DNA from: Limiplasma sp031549415
Lineage (GTDB): Bacteria > Bacillota > Clostridia > Christensenellales > Aristaeellaceae
Assembly: GCA_031549415.1 (NCBI GenBank)
Contig: JAVBPU010000005.1
Span: 62,001 to 126,000 of the forward strand
Direction of reading: 5' to 3'
Length of the DNA: 64,000 bases
Shown here: piece by piece, positions 39,511 to 47,591 of the stretch
Position numbering within the stretch: the first letter of the stretch is position 1
Layout of the letters: each line of letters starts with the position of its first letter
Position numbers and translations under genes: made by a program
Notes under the pieces: model-generated
Told to the model about the DNA's origin: nothing
The model's input: the letters and a program-made list of their open reading frames with translations, nothing else
Database searches by the model: none

Positions 39511-40219
39511 GAATTTGGAAAAATCCTTTGGCACGCTTCAGGTGCTACGCGGGATCAACCAGCACATCAAGCCCAACGAGAAGGTGGTCATCATCGGGCC
39601 TTCCGGCAGCGGCAAGAGCACATTCCTGCGCTGCCTGAACCTGCTGGAACAGCCCACAGGGGGCCAGATTTTCTTTGAAGGCATGGAAATCACCACGCCC
39701 AAGTGCGACATCAATCAGGTCCGCTGCCGGATGGGCATGGTTTTTCAGCAGTTCAACCTCTTTCCACATTTGACGGTGCTGCAAAACCTAACCTTGGCCC
39801 CGGTGAAGCTGGGCCTTCTCAGCAAGCAGCAGGCCCACGAAAAGGCCATGGAGCTGCTGCACCGGGTGGGGCTGCCGGAAAAAGCGGCCAGCTATCCCAA
39901 GCAGCTGTCCGGCGGGCAACAGCAGCGCATCGCCATTGTGCGGGCCCTGTGCATGAACCCGGATGTGATGCTTTTTGATGAACCCACCAGCGCCCTGGAC
40001 CCGGAAATGGTGGGCGAGGTGCTGGATGTGATGAAGCAGCTGGCCCAGGAGGGCATGACCATGGTGGTGGTGACCCACGAAATGGGCTTTGCCAAGGAGG
40101 TGGGAGACCGGGTGCTGTTTATGGACGAAGGCCAGGTGGTGGAAGAGGGCACCCCCAAGGAGATTTTTGAGGCCCCCAAGCACCCCAGAACCCAGGATTT
40201 CTTGCGGAAGGTGTTGTAA
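39497..40219 (+). CDS. Amino-acid ABC transporter ATP-binding protein (GlnQ type)
   Basis: A 240-residue ATPase with Walker A GPSGSGKST, Q-loop MVFQQFNLFPH, signature LSGGQQQRIA, Walker B VMLFDEPTSALD and switch THEMGFAKEV. It is the standard size for the PAAT family. The start is GTG behind GGAGG, inside the end of the permease gene. It powers the preceding permease. Confidence 0.95.
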   Translation: MITVKNLEKSFGTLQVLRGINQHIKPNEKVVIIGPSGSGKSTFLRCLNLLEQPTGGQIFFEGMEITTPKCDINQVRCRMGMVFQQFNLFPHLTVLQNLTLAPVKLGLLSKQQAHEKAMELLHRVGLPEKAASYPKQLSGGQQQRIAIVRALCMNPDVMLFDEPTSALDPEMVGEVLDVMKQLAQEGMTMVVVTHEMGFAKEVGDRVLFMDEGQVVEEGTPKEIFEAPKHPRTQDFLRKVL

Positions 40220-40298
40220 ATGGGGGGCCATTCGCAGGTACGGGGGTGGGGTTTTGATGTGGGGTTTTGGTTCATGTTTTGTTGGGGATCATACCATT

Positions 40299-41333
40299 TC
40301 AAAACATGAACGCCAAATCAATCCAATCCCTATGAGGAATGGAAGCGACTCTTGTGAGATCGCTAGCCAGAGTAACGACAACCTGACATAAACGATCAAC
40401 AACCTTCTCCAGCGAGGGGAGAATCTCATTGCGAAAGCCTTTCTCTCGTAGCTCCTCCCAGATCATTTTAATAGGGTTAAGCTCTGGTGTATAAGGCAGC
40501 AAGGAAAACAGTTCAATGTTTTCAGGGATTTCCAACGCTTTTGCATGGTGCCAGGCGGCATTGTCTACGATCAGCAGAATAGATTGGTTTGGGTAAGCCT
40601 TTGAAAGTTCTGATAAAAACACATTCATGCAATCCGTATTTGTATAAGGCATAACAAGGGAGAAGAACTCCCCTTCATTGGGAGCAACCGCGCCATACAA
40701 ATATCGGTATTCTCGTATGTGGTGGCATGGAACGCATGGCCGAATGCCATTTCCACACCAACAGCGCTTTGGCCGATTGATCCGCCCAAATCCAGCCTCG
40801 TCCTGAAACATGATTTGGAGGTTTTTCTTCGCCATAAGTAGCAACGCGATCTTTTCTTTGATTTTTTTTATAAGCCCGGATTTCTTCCTCGTTTGCTTTC
40901 TTAGGATGTTGGCTGCGCGGCATGATTTTCCGCCATCCGTGCTTGTGTAGCCTATAGTAAATCGCTGCTCGTGTTACGGGGTGTCCCACTGCCTTTTCAT
41001 AAGCTATATGGATTTGCCAGACTTCAATCACCTGACCAGCCTTCGCTGTTTCCATGAACGTCTTTAAAAAGACTTTTTCCTGCTCCCATGTCATATAGCG
41101 GCTCCCATGGTTGTGACGCCAACCCGTGATTGCTTGCATTCGCTCCTGTTGATACCGCGTCACGATTCGGCTTACTGTGGTTTCATGCAGCCCCGCCACC
41201 TGCCCTGCTTTTTGTTATCATACTGATCCAGTGCTCGTAGCTTTAATACCAGCAACCGCTTCAACACATGACTGGCATAGGTTCCCTTCATTGCCTTGCT
41301 GATTTCCTTCTGTTGCGCCTCGCTAAAGCTCAT
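40299..41333 (-). pseudogene. IS630-family transposase with two frame changes
   Basis: The N-terminal helix-turn-helix part starts at the ATG at 41333 (MSFSEAQQKEISKAMKG). At a CAAAAAG run near 41213 the reading shifts by -1 into a frame with TTVSRIVTRYQQER and HKHGWRKIMPRSQHPKKA. At an A8 run near 40867 it shifts by +1 back to the original frame, which holds the DDE catalytic core: FQDEAGFGR (Asp), LLIVDNAAWHHAK (Asp) and TPELNPIKMIWEELR (Glu), ending at 40299. The first shift resembles the programmed -1 slippage known in some IS630 members; the second more likely reflects an extra A. All three catalytic residues are intact. It may be inactive, or the A-runs may be slippage sites or sequencing errors. 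Confidence 0.8.
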
Positions 41334-41413
41334 TTTTGCCCCATACAAACCGGCTCCTTTATGGCTTCTAGTTTACCATATCTCGATTGATTTGCATGGC
41401 GTTAGTGTTTTTA
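40301..41413 (-). mobile_element. IS630-family insertion sequence, about 1.1 kb
   Basis: The region between the amino-acid ABC operon and rsmE carries an IS630-type transposase and imperfect terminal inverted repeats. The left end has AAAACATGAACGCC then AAATCAATC (40301-40324); the right end, reversed, has AAAACACTAACGCC then four extra bases and AAATCAATC (41385-41413). The exact ends and the expected TA target duplication cannot be fixed by eye. It is the only clear mobile element in the window. Confidence 0.8.
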
Positions 41414-41459
41414 AGTAGTATTACGGACTGCCGCCCTTCAGAATCTCATTTCTCAAACG

Positions 41460-41486
41460 CCCATTTCATGACGTTTAAGAAATGGG
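41460..41486 (-). terminator. Hairpin downstream of rsmE, weak terminator candidate
   Basis: CCCATTTC and GAAATGGG pair with an 11-base loop 25 bases after the rsmE stop codon, at the end of the heat-shock operon. No T-tract follows. Confidence 0.4.
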
Positions 41487-41510
41487 TCCAGAGCAATACC
41501 CCGGCGGTCC

Positions 41511-42356
41511 TCACATCTCTCCTAGGCTGGCCCAAAGAACTGCCAGGGCAGTGCATCCGGCGGTTTCCGTCCGCAGAATCCGCCGCCCCAGGGTGACGGC
41601 CTTGCCGCCCACATCTTGCAGCTGCCGGCATTCCCCCGGGCTGATGCCCCCTTCCGGGCCAATGACCAGCAGCAGTCTGCCCAGGTCCTTCGCCTCTCCA
41701 ACCGCCTGGCTGAGCAGAAGGCCCTCCGCCTCCTCCCAGGCCACCAGAACCAAGTCAAAGGGCGGCTGAGCCGCTTTCACCCTTTCCAGTGCCTCCGCAA
41801 AGCCGCAGGGCGGTCCCATCTCCGGCACATGGGCCCGGCCGCTTTGCTTGGCCGCTTCCAGGGCGATGCGCCGCAGCCGCTGCTGCTTTGGGCCCAGGCT
41901 TTCGCCGCTGCCAGCGCCGCCTTTTCCACCGCTGACGCCCTTGCCACCGCCGCCCCTGCCCCCCTGGGCCGCCGGACCCGCCCGGTCCAGTTTGGCCACA
42001 CTGCGCTCCATCTCCACGGGCCACAGGGCCCATACCCCCAGCTCCGTGGCCTTTTGGGCGATCGTTTCCAGCTTGTCCCCCTTGGGCAGGCCCTGCCACA
42101 GGGTCACTTGCAGGCGGCTCTCCGGGGAGGGCAGCGCTGCCAGCACCTTGGCCCAGGTGAGGTTTCCGGCGGTGCCGTCCCCCACCCGTGTCAGCTCCGC
42201 ACTGTACAGGGCCCCGCCGTCCAAGAGCTGTACCTCTTCCCCCGACCGCAACCGCAGCACTTTGGCGGCATGGGCGCTCTCCTCCGGGGAGAGGGCCACC
42301 TCCGCGCCGGGTCCGCCCAGGGCTTCGATGGGGCTTTCCACATAAAAACGGTGCAT
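41511..42356 (-). CDS. rsmE: 16S rRNA m3U1498 methyltransferase with a Gly-rich insertion
   Basis: A 281-residue SPOUT enzyme that methylates U1498 of 16S rRNA. An N-terminal PUA-like domain (HAAKVLRLRSGEEV) is followed by the knot: ATELGVWALWPVEMERS, IALEAAKQSGRAHVPE, LVIGPEGGISPGE and LGRRILRTETA. Between about residues 125 and 157 lies a Gly-rich low-complexity stretch (GGRGGGGKGVSGGKGGAGSG) where relatives have only a short loop. It should sit at the surface and leave the SAM site intact. It is the last gene of the hrcA-grpE-dnaK-dnaJ-prmA-rsmE operon, in the usual order. Confidence 0.95.
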   Translation of the reverse strand: MHRFYVESPIEALGGPGAEVALSPEESAHAAKVLRLRSGEEVQLLDGGALYSAELTRVGDGTAGNLTWAKVLAALPSPESRLQVTLWQGLPKGDKLETIAQKATELGVWALWPVEMERSVAKLDRAGPAAQGGRGGGGKGVSGGKGGAGSGESLGPKQQRLRRIALEAAKQSGRAHVPEMGPPCGFAEALERVKAAQPPFDLVLVAWEEAEGLLLSQAVGEAKDLGRLLLVIGPEGGISPGECRQLQDVGGKAVTLGRRILRTETAGCTALAVLWASLGEM

Positions 42357-42359
42357 GGC

Positions 42360-43412
42360 CTAGGCCTCTCTTTGCAGGCACAGGGCCACCCATTCGCCCA
42401 TGGCCAAGCGCTCCGCCACCTTGTATCCCGCGGCCTGGGCAGCGGCCAGCACATCCGGCTCCCGCTCCCGGATGATGCCGCTGCACAGCAGCAGCCCGCC
42501 TTTTTCCAAATGCTGGGTCAGGGGCCCGGCCAGCAGGCAAATGGCGTCCGCCACAATGTTGGCCACCGCCACATCGCAGGGCATGGCCTGGCTTTTCACC
42601 AAATCGCCGCAGATCACCCGCACCCGGTCCCCCACGCCATTGAGGGCCACGTTTTCCGCCGCCACCTTCACCGCGTCCGGGTCAATGTCAATGGCCAGCA
42701 CCGGGTCCGCCCCCAGCTTGGCCGCCGCAATGGCCAAAATGCCGCTACCGGCGCCCACGTCCATCACCCGCAGGCCGGGCCGCAGGTGCTTTTCCAATAG
42801 CTCCATGCACATGTGGGTGGTCTCGTGGGTGCCGGTGCCAAAGGCCATGCCCGGGTCCAGCTCAATGAGCACGTCCCCCGGCTGGACCGCATAGCGTTCC
42901 CAGGTGGGCTTCACCACCAGATGGCTGCCGATACGGAAGGGCTTGTAAAACTGCTTCCAGTTTTCCGCCCAGTCCTTGTCCTCCACATCTTGCACATCCA
43001 GGGCCAAGCTGCCCAGGCCGCTTTTCCCGTCCGGGCCGCTTTCCCCTTCCAGACCACCCTGTCCTTCCGGGTCTTGCTTCCCGTCCTGCCCTTCTAGGCC
43101 GCTTTCCCCTTCCGGCCCCTCTACTCCACCCAGGCCGTTCCTTTTCATCTCCGCCAGCGCCCCCCGCAGGGCGGCCAGTACATCGGCGGTCCCCTCCCCC
43201 AGGGGAAACCAGCCCCGCACCAGCACATCCACGGGCATGCTTTCCAGCAGCTTCTCATCATACAGCTCCCAGTACACCCCAGGCTTTGTGGGGTCCGGGA
43301 TGTCCGCCCTGTCCACGATCTCCGTCCCGGCAGAGCCCAGCTCCATCAGCAGCTGGCTCACCAGGTCCGCCCCGGCGGTGGTGGTGTGCACCTGCGCCTG
43401 TACCCATTGCAT
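42360..43412 (-). CDS. prmA: Ribosomal protein L11 methyltransferase with a collagen-like insertion
   Basis: A 350-residue enzyme that methylates L11. The C-terminal SAM domain shows DPGMAFGTGTHETT, the motif VMDVGAGSGILAIAAAKLGA and VANIVADAI. The N-terminal substrate-binding domain is split by about 45 residues of Gly-Xaa-Xaa-like low complexity (about 92-136; GPEGESGLEGQDGKQDPEGQ and onward), absent from typical PrmA. After it the protein resumes with EDKDWAENWKQFYKPFRIG. The neighbour rsmE also carries a Gly-rich insert. rsmE follows after three bases. Confidence 0.95.
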   Translation of the reverse strand: MQWVQAQVHTTTAGADLVSQLLMELGSAGTEIVDRADIPDPTKPGVYWELYDEKLLESMPVDVLVRGWFPLGEGTADVLAALRGALAEMKRNGLGGVEGPEGESGLEGQDGKQDPEGQGGLEGESGPDGKSGLGSLALDVQDVEDKDWAENWKQFYKPFRIGSHLVVKPTWERYAVQPGDVLIELDPGMAFGTGTHETTHMCMELLEKHLRPGLRVMDVGAGSGILAIAAAKLGADPVLAIDIDPDAVKVAAENVALNGVGDRVRVICGDLVKSQAMPCDVAVANIVADAICLLAGPLTQHLEKGGLLLCSGIIREREPDVLAAAQAAGYKVAERLAMGEWVALCLQREA

Positions 43413-43484
43413 GGCAAAACCTCCAAAAGGCGGGCAGCCCTTCGCGCCATTTCCAAAAATGGCCCCGGCCGCCCGCCCACTTTC

Positions 43485-44636
43485 TTACCGAAACACCGCT
43501 TTCACTTTCTCCAGAAAGGATTTGCGCCCCTCGTACTCCTTGCCGGTGAGGGAATCCTCCAGCTGCTTGAGCAGCTCCTTTTGCTTGTCGCTCAGCTTCT
43601 TGGGCACCTCCACCTGGACCCGCACCACCAAATCGCCCTTGCTGTTGCCCTGGATCTGCTTGATGCCGTGGCCTTTCAGGCGGAACAGGTCCCCCTGCTG
43701 GGTGCCTTCGGGAATGCGGTACTTCACCGGGGTTTTCAGGGTGGGGATGTCCACATCGGCCCCCAGGGCCGCCTGGGTGATGCTAATGGGCAAATCCAGC
43801 CGCAAGGTGGTGCCTTCCCGCGCAAAGAGCCTGTGGGGCTTCACGGTGATGCGGATGTATAAATCGCCGCTAGGCCCGCCCTTGAGCCCCGGCTCCCCCT
43901 GGCCGTTCATCACGATGGTCTGGCCGTTGTCAATGCCCTCGGGGATTTTCACCGTGGCGGTGCGCTTTTTCTTTACCCGGCCCGCGCCGTTGCAGGTCCC
44001 GCACTTGTCCTTGATGGTCCGCCCCTCGCCGTGGCAGGTGGGGCAGGTGCGCACCGTAACCATGAACCCGCCGCCCGCCCGGACCTGGCCGCTGCCCTTG
44101 CAGGTGGGGCAGGTTTCGGGCTGGCTGCCCGCCTTGGCCCCGCTGCCCTTGCAGGTCTCGCAGTTTTCATTGCGAAAGAAATCAAAGGATTTTTCCGCCC
44201 CAAAGGCGGCTTCCTCAAAGGTGATGGTCATGTCATAGCGCAGGTCGTTGCCGGGCTGGGGCCCCTGGCGGCGCTGGCCACTCATGCCGCCGCCAAAAAG
44301 CTGGTCGAAGATGCTGTCAAAGCCGCCTCCGCCGCCAAAGCCGCCGCTGCCGCCAAAACCGCTGAAATCAAACCCGCCAAAGCCGCCCCCGCCGCCAAAG
44401 CCGCCCATGGACGGCCCATCGTGGCCAAACTGGTCATAGCGGGCGCGCTTGTCCGGGTCGCTGAGCACCTCGTTGGCCTCGTTCAGCTCCTTAAAGCGCT
44501 CCTCCGCCGTTTTGTCATTGGGGTGCAGGTCCGGGTGGCTCTCCTTGGCCTTCTTGCGGTATGCTTTTTTGATGTCGTCATCCGAGGCGTTTTTGGCCAC
44601 GCCCAACACCTCGTAATAGTCGCGTTTCTTTGCCAA
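43485..44636 (-). CDS. dnaJ: Chaperone DnaJ
   Basis: A 383-residue class A J-protein: J-domain KRDYYEVLGVAKNAS with HPD (KESHPDLHP), a Gly/Phe-rich linker (about 75-110), four zinc motifs (CETCKGSG, CPTCKGSG, CPTCHGEG, CGTCNGAG) and the substrate-binding C-terminal domains. I place the start at the TTG at 44636, eight bases after GAGGTG, giving MAKKRDYY, the normal DnaJ start. Upstream in-frame codons run through the structured repeat and are not coding. It passes clients to DnaK and stimulates its ATPase. Confidence 0.95.
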   Translation of the reverse strand: MAKKRDYYEVLGVAKNASDDDIKKAYRKKAKESHPDLHPNDKTAEERFKELNEANEVLSDPDKRARYDQFGHDGPSMGGFGGGGGFGGFDFSGFGGSGGFGGGGGFDSIFDQLFGGGMSGQRRQGPQPGNDLRYDMTITFEEAAFGAEKSFDFFRNENCETCKGSGAKAGSQPETCPTCKGSGQVRAGGGFMVTVRTCPTCHGEGRTIKDKCGTCNGAGRVKKKRTATVKIPEGIDNGQTIVMNGQGEPGLKGGPSGDLYIRITVKPHRLFAREGTTLRLDLPISITQAALGADVDIPTLKTPVKYRIPEGTQQGDLFRLKGHGIKQIQGNSKGDLVVRVQVEVPKKLSDKQKELLKQLEDSLTGKEYEGRKSFLEKVKAVFR

Positions 44637-44660
44637 AGGCTCACTCACCTCTACGTGATT

Positions 44661-44927
44661 TCGCCAAAGCGGGCGCACCCACTTTGGCGAGTTTACGGGA
44701 ATTGTTTGCGCTGACGCGCAAACGCCCCGCCCGACCGGCAAAGCCGGTCGATACGAATTCACTTGGAGGAATTGCGATTCCTCCAAACCTCCCAAGAATC
44801 GAATGATTTGACAGTCTGGTACAAGGTACTGCCTACCTTGTACGCGCTTCGCTGGGCTAAACCCAACTTTGCAATGCCCAGCAATGGGCATTGCAAAAAG
44901 GGGATTCTAAAGGGCACAGCCCTTTAG
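44661..44927 (-). repeat. Structured multi-hairpin element, copy B (dnaK-dnaJ intergenic)
   Basis: The shared core has H1 44661-44690 (13 pairs, one U-G only on the minus strand), H2 44704-44723 (8 pairs, TGAC loop), H3 44733-44749 (7 pairs, AAA loop) and H4 44763-44786 (10 pairs). Three further perfect hairpins follow outward: 44819-44843 (10 bp), 44868-44897 (13 bp, GCAA loop) and 44907-44927 (9 bp). The linkers equal those of copy A (5186-5309), whereas the stems carry compensatory changes. H1 ends about 25 bases before the dnaJ start. The element fills almost all of the 308-base dnaK-dnaJ gap, so dnaJ and downstream genes may be processed or regulated separately from dnaK. Confidence 0.87.
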
Positions 44928-44944
44928 CCGCCAGAAGCCGTTCC

Positions 44945-46777
44945 TTACTCTACGTTAAAATCCGTATTCACGGTGCCGTCGTCGTTCTGCGCGGGTTCTC
45001 CGCCCATGCCGCCCTGGCCGCCCATGTCCGGGCCGCCCTGCCCGCCTTCTTGCTGGTACAGCTTGCCAAAGATCTGGTACACCTTTTGGGTGAAGTCCTC
45101 CATGGCGGCCTTGATGGCGGCGGCGTCCCCGCCCTCGCGGGTCTTCTTAAAGCTGTCGATCTCGCTTTGCACGGTGGCTTTGTCCTCATCGGACAGCTTG
45201 TCGCCGTTGTCTTTCAGCTGCTTCTCCATCTCATAGATCAGCGTGTCGGCCCGGTTTAGGGTCTCCACCTCATCCTTGCGCTTCTTGTCCTCCTCGGCGT
45301 ATTGCTCGGCTTCCTTGATGCGCTGGTTGATCTCGTCCTCGCTCATGTTGGTGGAGGCGGTGATGGTGATCTTCTGCTCGTTGCCGGTGCCCTTGTCCTT
45401 GGCGGACACGTTCACGATGCCGTTGCGGTCGATGTTGAAGGTGACCTCAATCTGCGGCACGCCGCGGGGCGCGGCGGGGATGCCCGTCAGCTGGAAGCGG
45501 CCCAAGGTTTTGTTGTCATAGGCCATGGGGCGCTCGCCCTGCAGCACGTGGATCTCCACGGTGGTCTGGCCGTCGGCGGCGGTGCTAAACACCTGCGACT
45601 TGGTGGTGGGGATGGTGGTGTTGCGGTCAATGAGCCGCGTAAAGATGTGGCCTTCGGTTTCCAGGCCCAAAGACAGCGGGGTCACGTCCAGCAGCAGCAC
45701 GTCCTTCACTTCGCCGCCCAGCACGCCGGCCTGGATGGCGGCACCGATGGCCACGCACTCGTCCGGGTTGATGCCCTTGAAGGGGTCCTTGTGGGTCACC
45801 TTCTGCACGGCGGTCTGCACCGCGGGAATGCGGGTGGAGCCGCCCACCAGAATCACCTTGTCGATCTGCTCGGCGGAGAGCCCCGCGTCCTTTAACGCCT
45901 TGGTCATGGGCTCGATGGTCTTTTCCACCAGATCGGCGGTAAGCTCGTCAAACTTGGCCCGGGTCAGGGTCATGTCCAGATGCTTGGGGCCGTTCTGGTC
46001 GCTAGTGATGAAGGGCAGGTTGATGTTAGCGGTCATCACGCCGGATAGGTCAATCTTGGCCTTTTCCGCCGCTTCCTTCAGGCGCTGGTAGGCCATCCGG
46101 TCCTGCTTCAGGTCAATGCCGCTTTCCCGCTTGTAGGTGTCCGTGATGTAGGTGATGACCCTGTCGTCAAAATCGTCGCCGCCCAAGCGGTTGTTGCCGT
46201 TGGTGGCCAGCACTTCAAACACGCCGTCGCCAATTTCCAGCAGGCTCACGTCAAAGGTGCCGCCGCCCAGGTCGTACACCAAAATCTTCTGGGAGCCTTC
46301 CTTGTCCAGGCCATAGGCCAGGGCGGCCGCCGTGGGCTCGTTGATGATGCGCAGCACGTCCAGCCCGGCGATGCGGCCCGCGTCCTTGGTGGCCTGGCGC
46401 TGGCTGTCGCTAAAATAGGCGGGTACGGTGATGACCGCCTGGGTGACGGTCTCGCCCAGATAGCCTTCCGCGTCGGTTTTCAGCTTTTGCAGCACCATGG
46501 CGCTGATCTCCTGGGGGGTGTATTCCTTGCTGTCGATCTTCGCCTTGAAGTTGGTGCCCATTTCCCGCTTGATGGACGAAATGGTGCGGTCCGGGTTGGT
46601 GACGGCCTGGCGCTTGGCGATTTGGCCCACCAGCCGCTCCCCGTCCTTGGTAAAAGCGACCACAGAGGGCGTAGTGCGCGCGCCTTCGGCGTTGGGGATG
46701 ACGACGGGCTCGCCGCCCTCCATCACCGCCACGCAGCTATTGGTGGTGCCTAGGTCAATACCGATGATTTTTCCCAT
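44945..46777 (-). CDS. dnaK: Chaperone DnaK (Hsp70)
   Basis: A 610-residue Hsp70 starting MGKIIGIDLGTTNSCVAVME. The ATPase domain has VYDLGGGTFDVS and LVGGSTRIPAV; the linker VLLLDVTPLSLG, the substrate domain and a C-terminal lid ending in a Gly/Met-rich tail and a short acidic end (NTDFNVE) follow. Length is typical for Gram-positive DnaK. It folds and protects cytosolic proteins with GrpE and DnaJ. The operon is controlled by HrcA/CIRCE. Confidence 0.98.
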   Translation of the reverse strand: MGKIIGIDLGTTNSCVAVMEGGEPVVIPNAEGARTTPSVVAFTKDGERLVGQIAKRQAVTNPDRTISSIKREMGTNFKAKIDSKEYTPQEISAMVLQKLKTDAEGYLGETVTQAVITVPAYFSDSQRQATKDAGRIAGLDVLRIINEPTAAALAYGLDKEGSQKILVYDLGGGTFDVSLLEIGDGVFEVLATNGNNRLGGDDFDDRVITYITDTYKRESGIDLKQDRMAYQRLKEAAEKAKIDLSGVMTANINLPFITSDQNGPKHLDMTLTRAKFDELTADLVEKTIEPMTKALKDAGLSAEQIDKVILVGGSTRIPAVQTAVQKVTHKDPFKGINPDECVAIGAAIQAGVLGGEVKDVLLLDVTPLSLGLETEGHIFTRLIDRNTTIPTTKSQVFSTAADGQTTVEIHVLQGERPMAYDNKTLGRFQLTGIPAAPRGVPQIEVTFNIDRNGIVNVSAKDKGTGNEQKITITASTNMSEDEINQRIKEAEQYAEEDKKRKDEVETLNRADTLIYEMEKQLKDNGDKLSDEDKATVQSEIDSFKKTREGGDAAAIKAAMEDFTQKVYQIFGKLYQQEGGQGGPDMGGQGGMGGEPAQNDDGTVNTDFNVE

Positions 46778-46903
46778 AATGAGTTCCTCCTCAAAAAATG
46801 CGGAATCCGCTTGTTTGTGATCTTATGATCTGTGGCAGATACGTATCGCTTGGGTGTTTTTTATGTTGGAAAGGTGGGGTTGGGCCCCGCCCTCATCCAC
46901 AGC

Positions 46904-47587
46904 TTATTCGGGCACGACCTTTACCATGGCATGGCGCAGGACGGTTTCGCCCATTTGGTACCCCTTTTGGAACACCTCGCAGACCGTACCCGGCTCCCCG
47001 TCCTGGGGGCTGCCTTGCAGTACCGCGTTTTCCAGATTGGGGTCAAATTTTTCCCCCAGGCGGCAGATGGGGACAATGTCCCTCTTGGCAAAGACCTCTG
47101 TCATTTGCTTGAATACCATCTCCACGCCCTCCCGCAGGGCCGTATCCGGGGAGGCCTTGGCCGCGTCAATGGCCCGCTCCAAATTGTCCAGCACGGGCAG
47201 CAGCGTGGTGGCAAAGGTCCGGGCGCCGTCATCGTAGGCTTCCTTGCGCACGCTTTGGTTCCGGCGGCGGAAGTTGTCAAAATCCGCCTGCACCCGCTGG
47301 GCCATGGCCAGGTACTCTTCCGCCTGGGCCTGGGCCGCTGCAAAGGCTTCGGCCATCAGCATGGCCTGGGTCTGGGTGGCCTCCTGGGCCATGTCCTGGG
47401 GGTCTTTCTGGCTTCCTTCCTGGGGTCCGTTTTCCGCCGCCGGGGCGTCGGCCCGCTCGCCGCAAACGGCTTCCAGCTCATTGCCCAGGGCGTCGATGGC
47501 TTCCTGGTCCTCCGGGCGGAGGATGGGTCCTGCCTGTTCCATATTCTGCACAGTTCCTTTGCTTCTTGCTTGATTTTTCTTGCTCAT
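46904..47587 (-). CDS. grpE: Nucleotide exchange factor GrpE
   Basis: A 227-residue protein with a low-complexity acidic N-terminus (about 1-70), a long coiled coil (AEEYLAMAQRVQADFDNFRR, then RKEAYDDGARTF) and the C-terminal beta-wing with GEKFDPNLENAVLQ and VFQKGYQMGETVLRHAMVKV. It releases ADP from DnaK. The ATG at 47587 has AAGGAG and lies five bases after hrcA; the in-frame extension into hrcA is not coding. Confidence 0.95.
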   Translation of the reverse strand: MSKKNQARSKGTVQNMEQAGPILRPEDQEAIDALGNELEAVCGERADAPAAENGPQEGSQKDPQDMAQEATQTQAMLMAEAFAAAQAQAEEYLAMAQRVQADFDNFRRRNQSVRKEAYDDGARTFATTLLPVLDNLERAIDAAKASPDTALREGVEMVFKQMTEVFAKRDIVPICRLGEKFDPNLENAVLQGSPQDGEPGTVCEVFQKGYQMGETVLRHAMVKVVPE

Positions 47588-47591
47588 GCCG

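Noticed and set aside
44637..44891. N-terminal extension of dnaJ by 85 residues
   Set aside because: Same cause: translation through copy B. DnaJ starts normally at the TTG at 44636.
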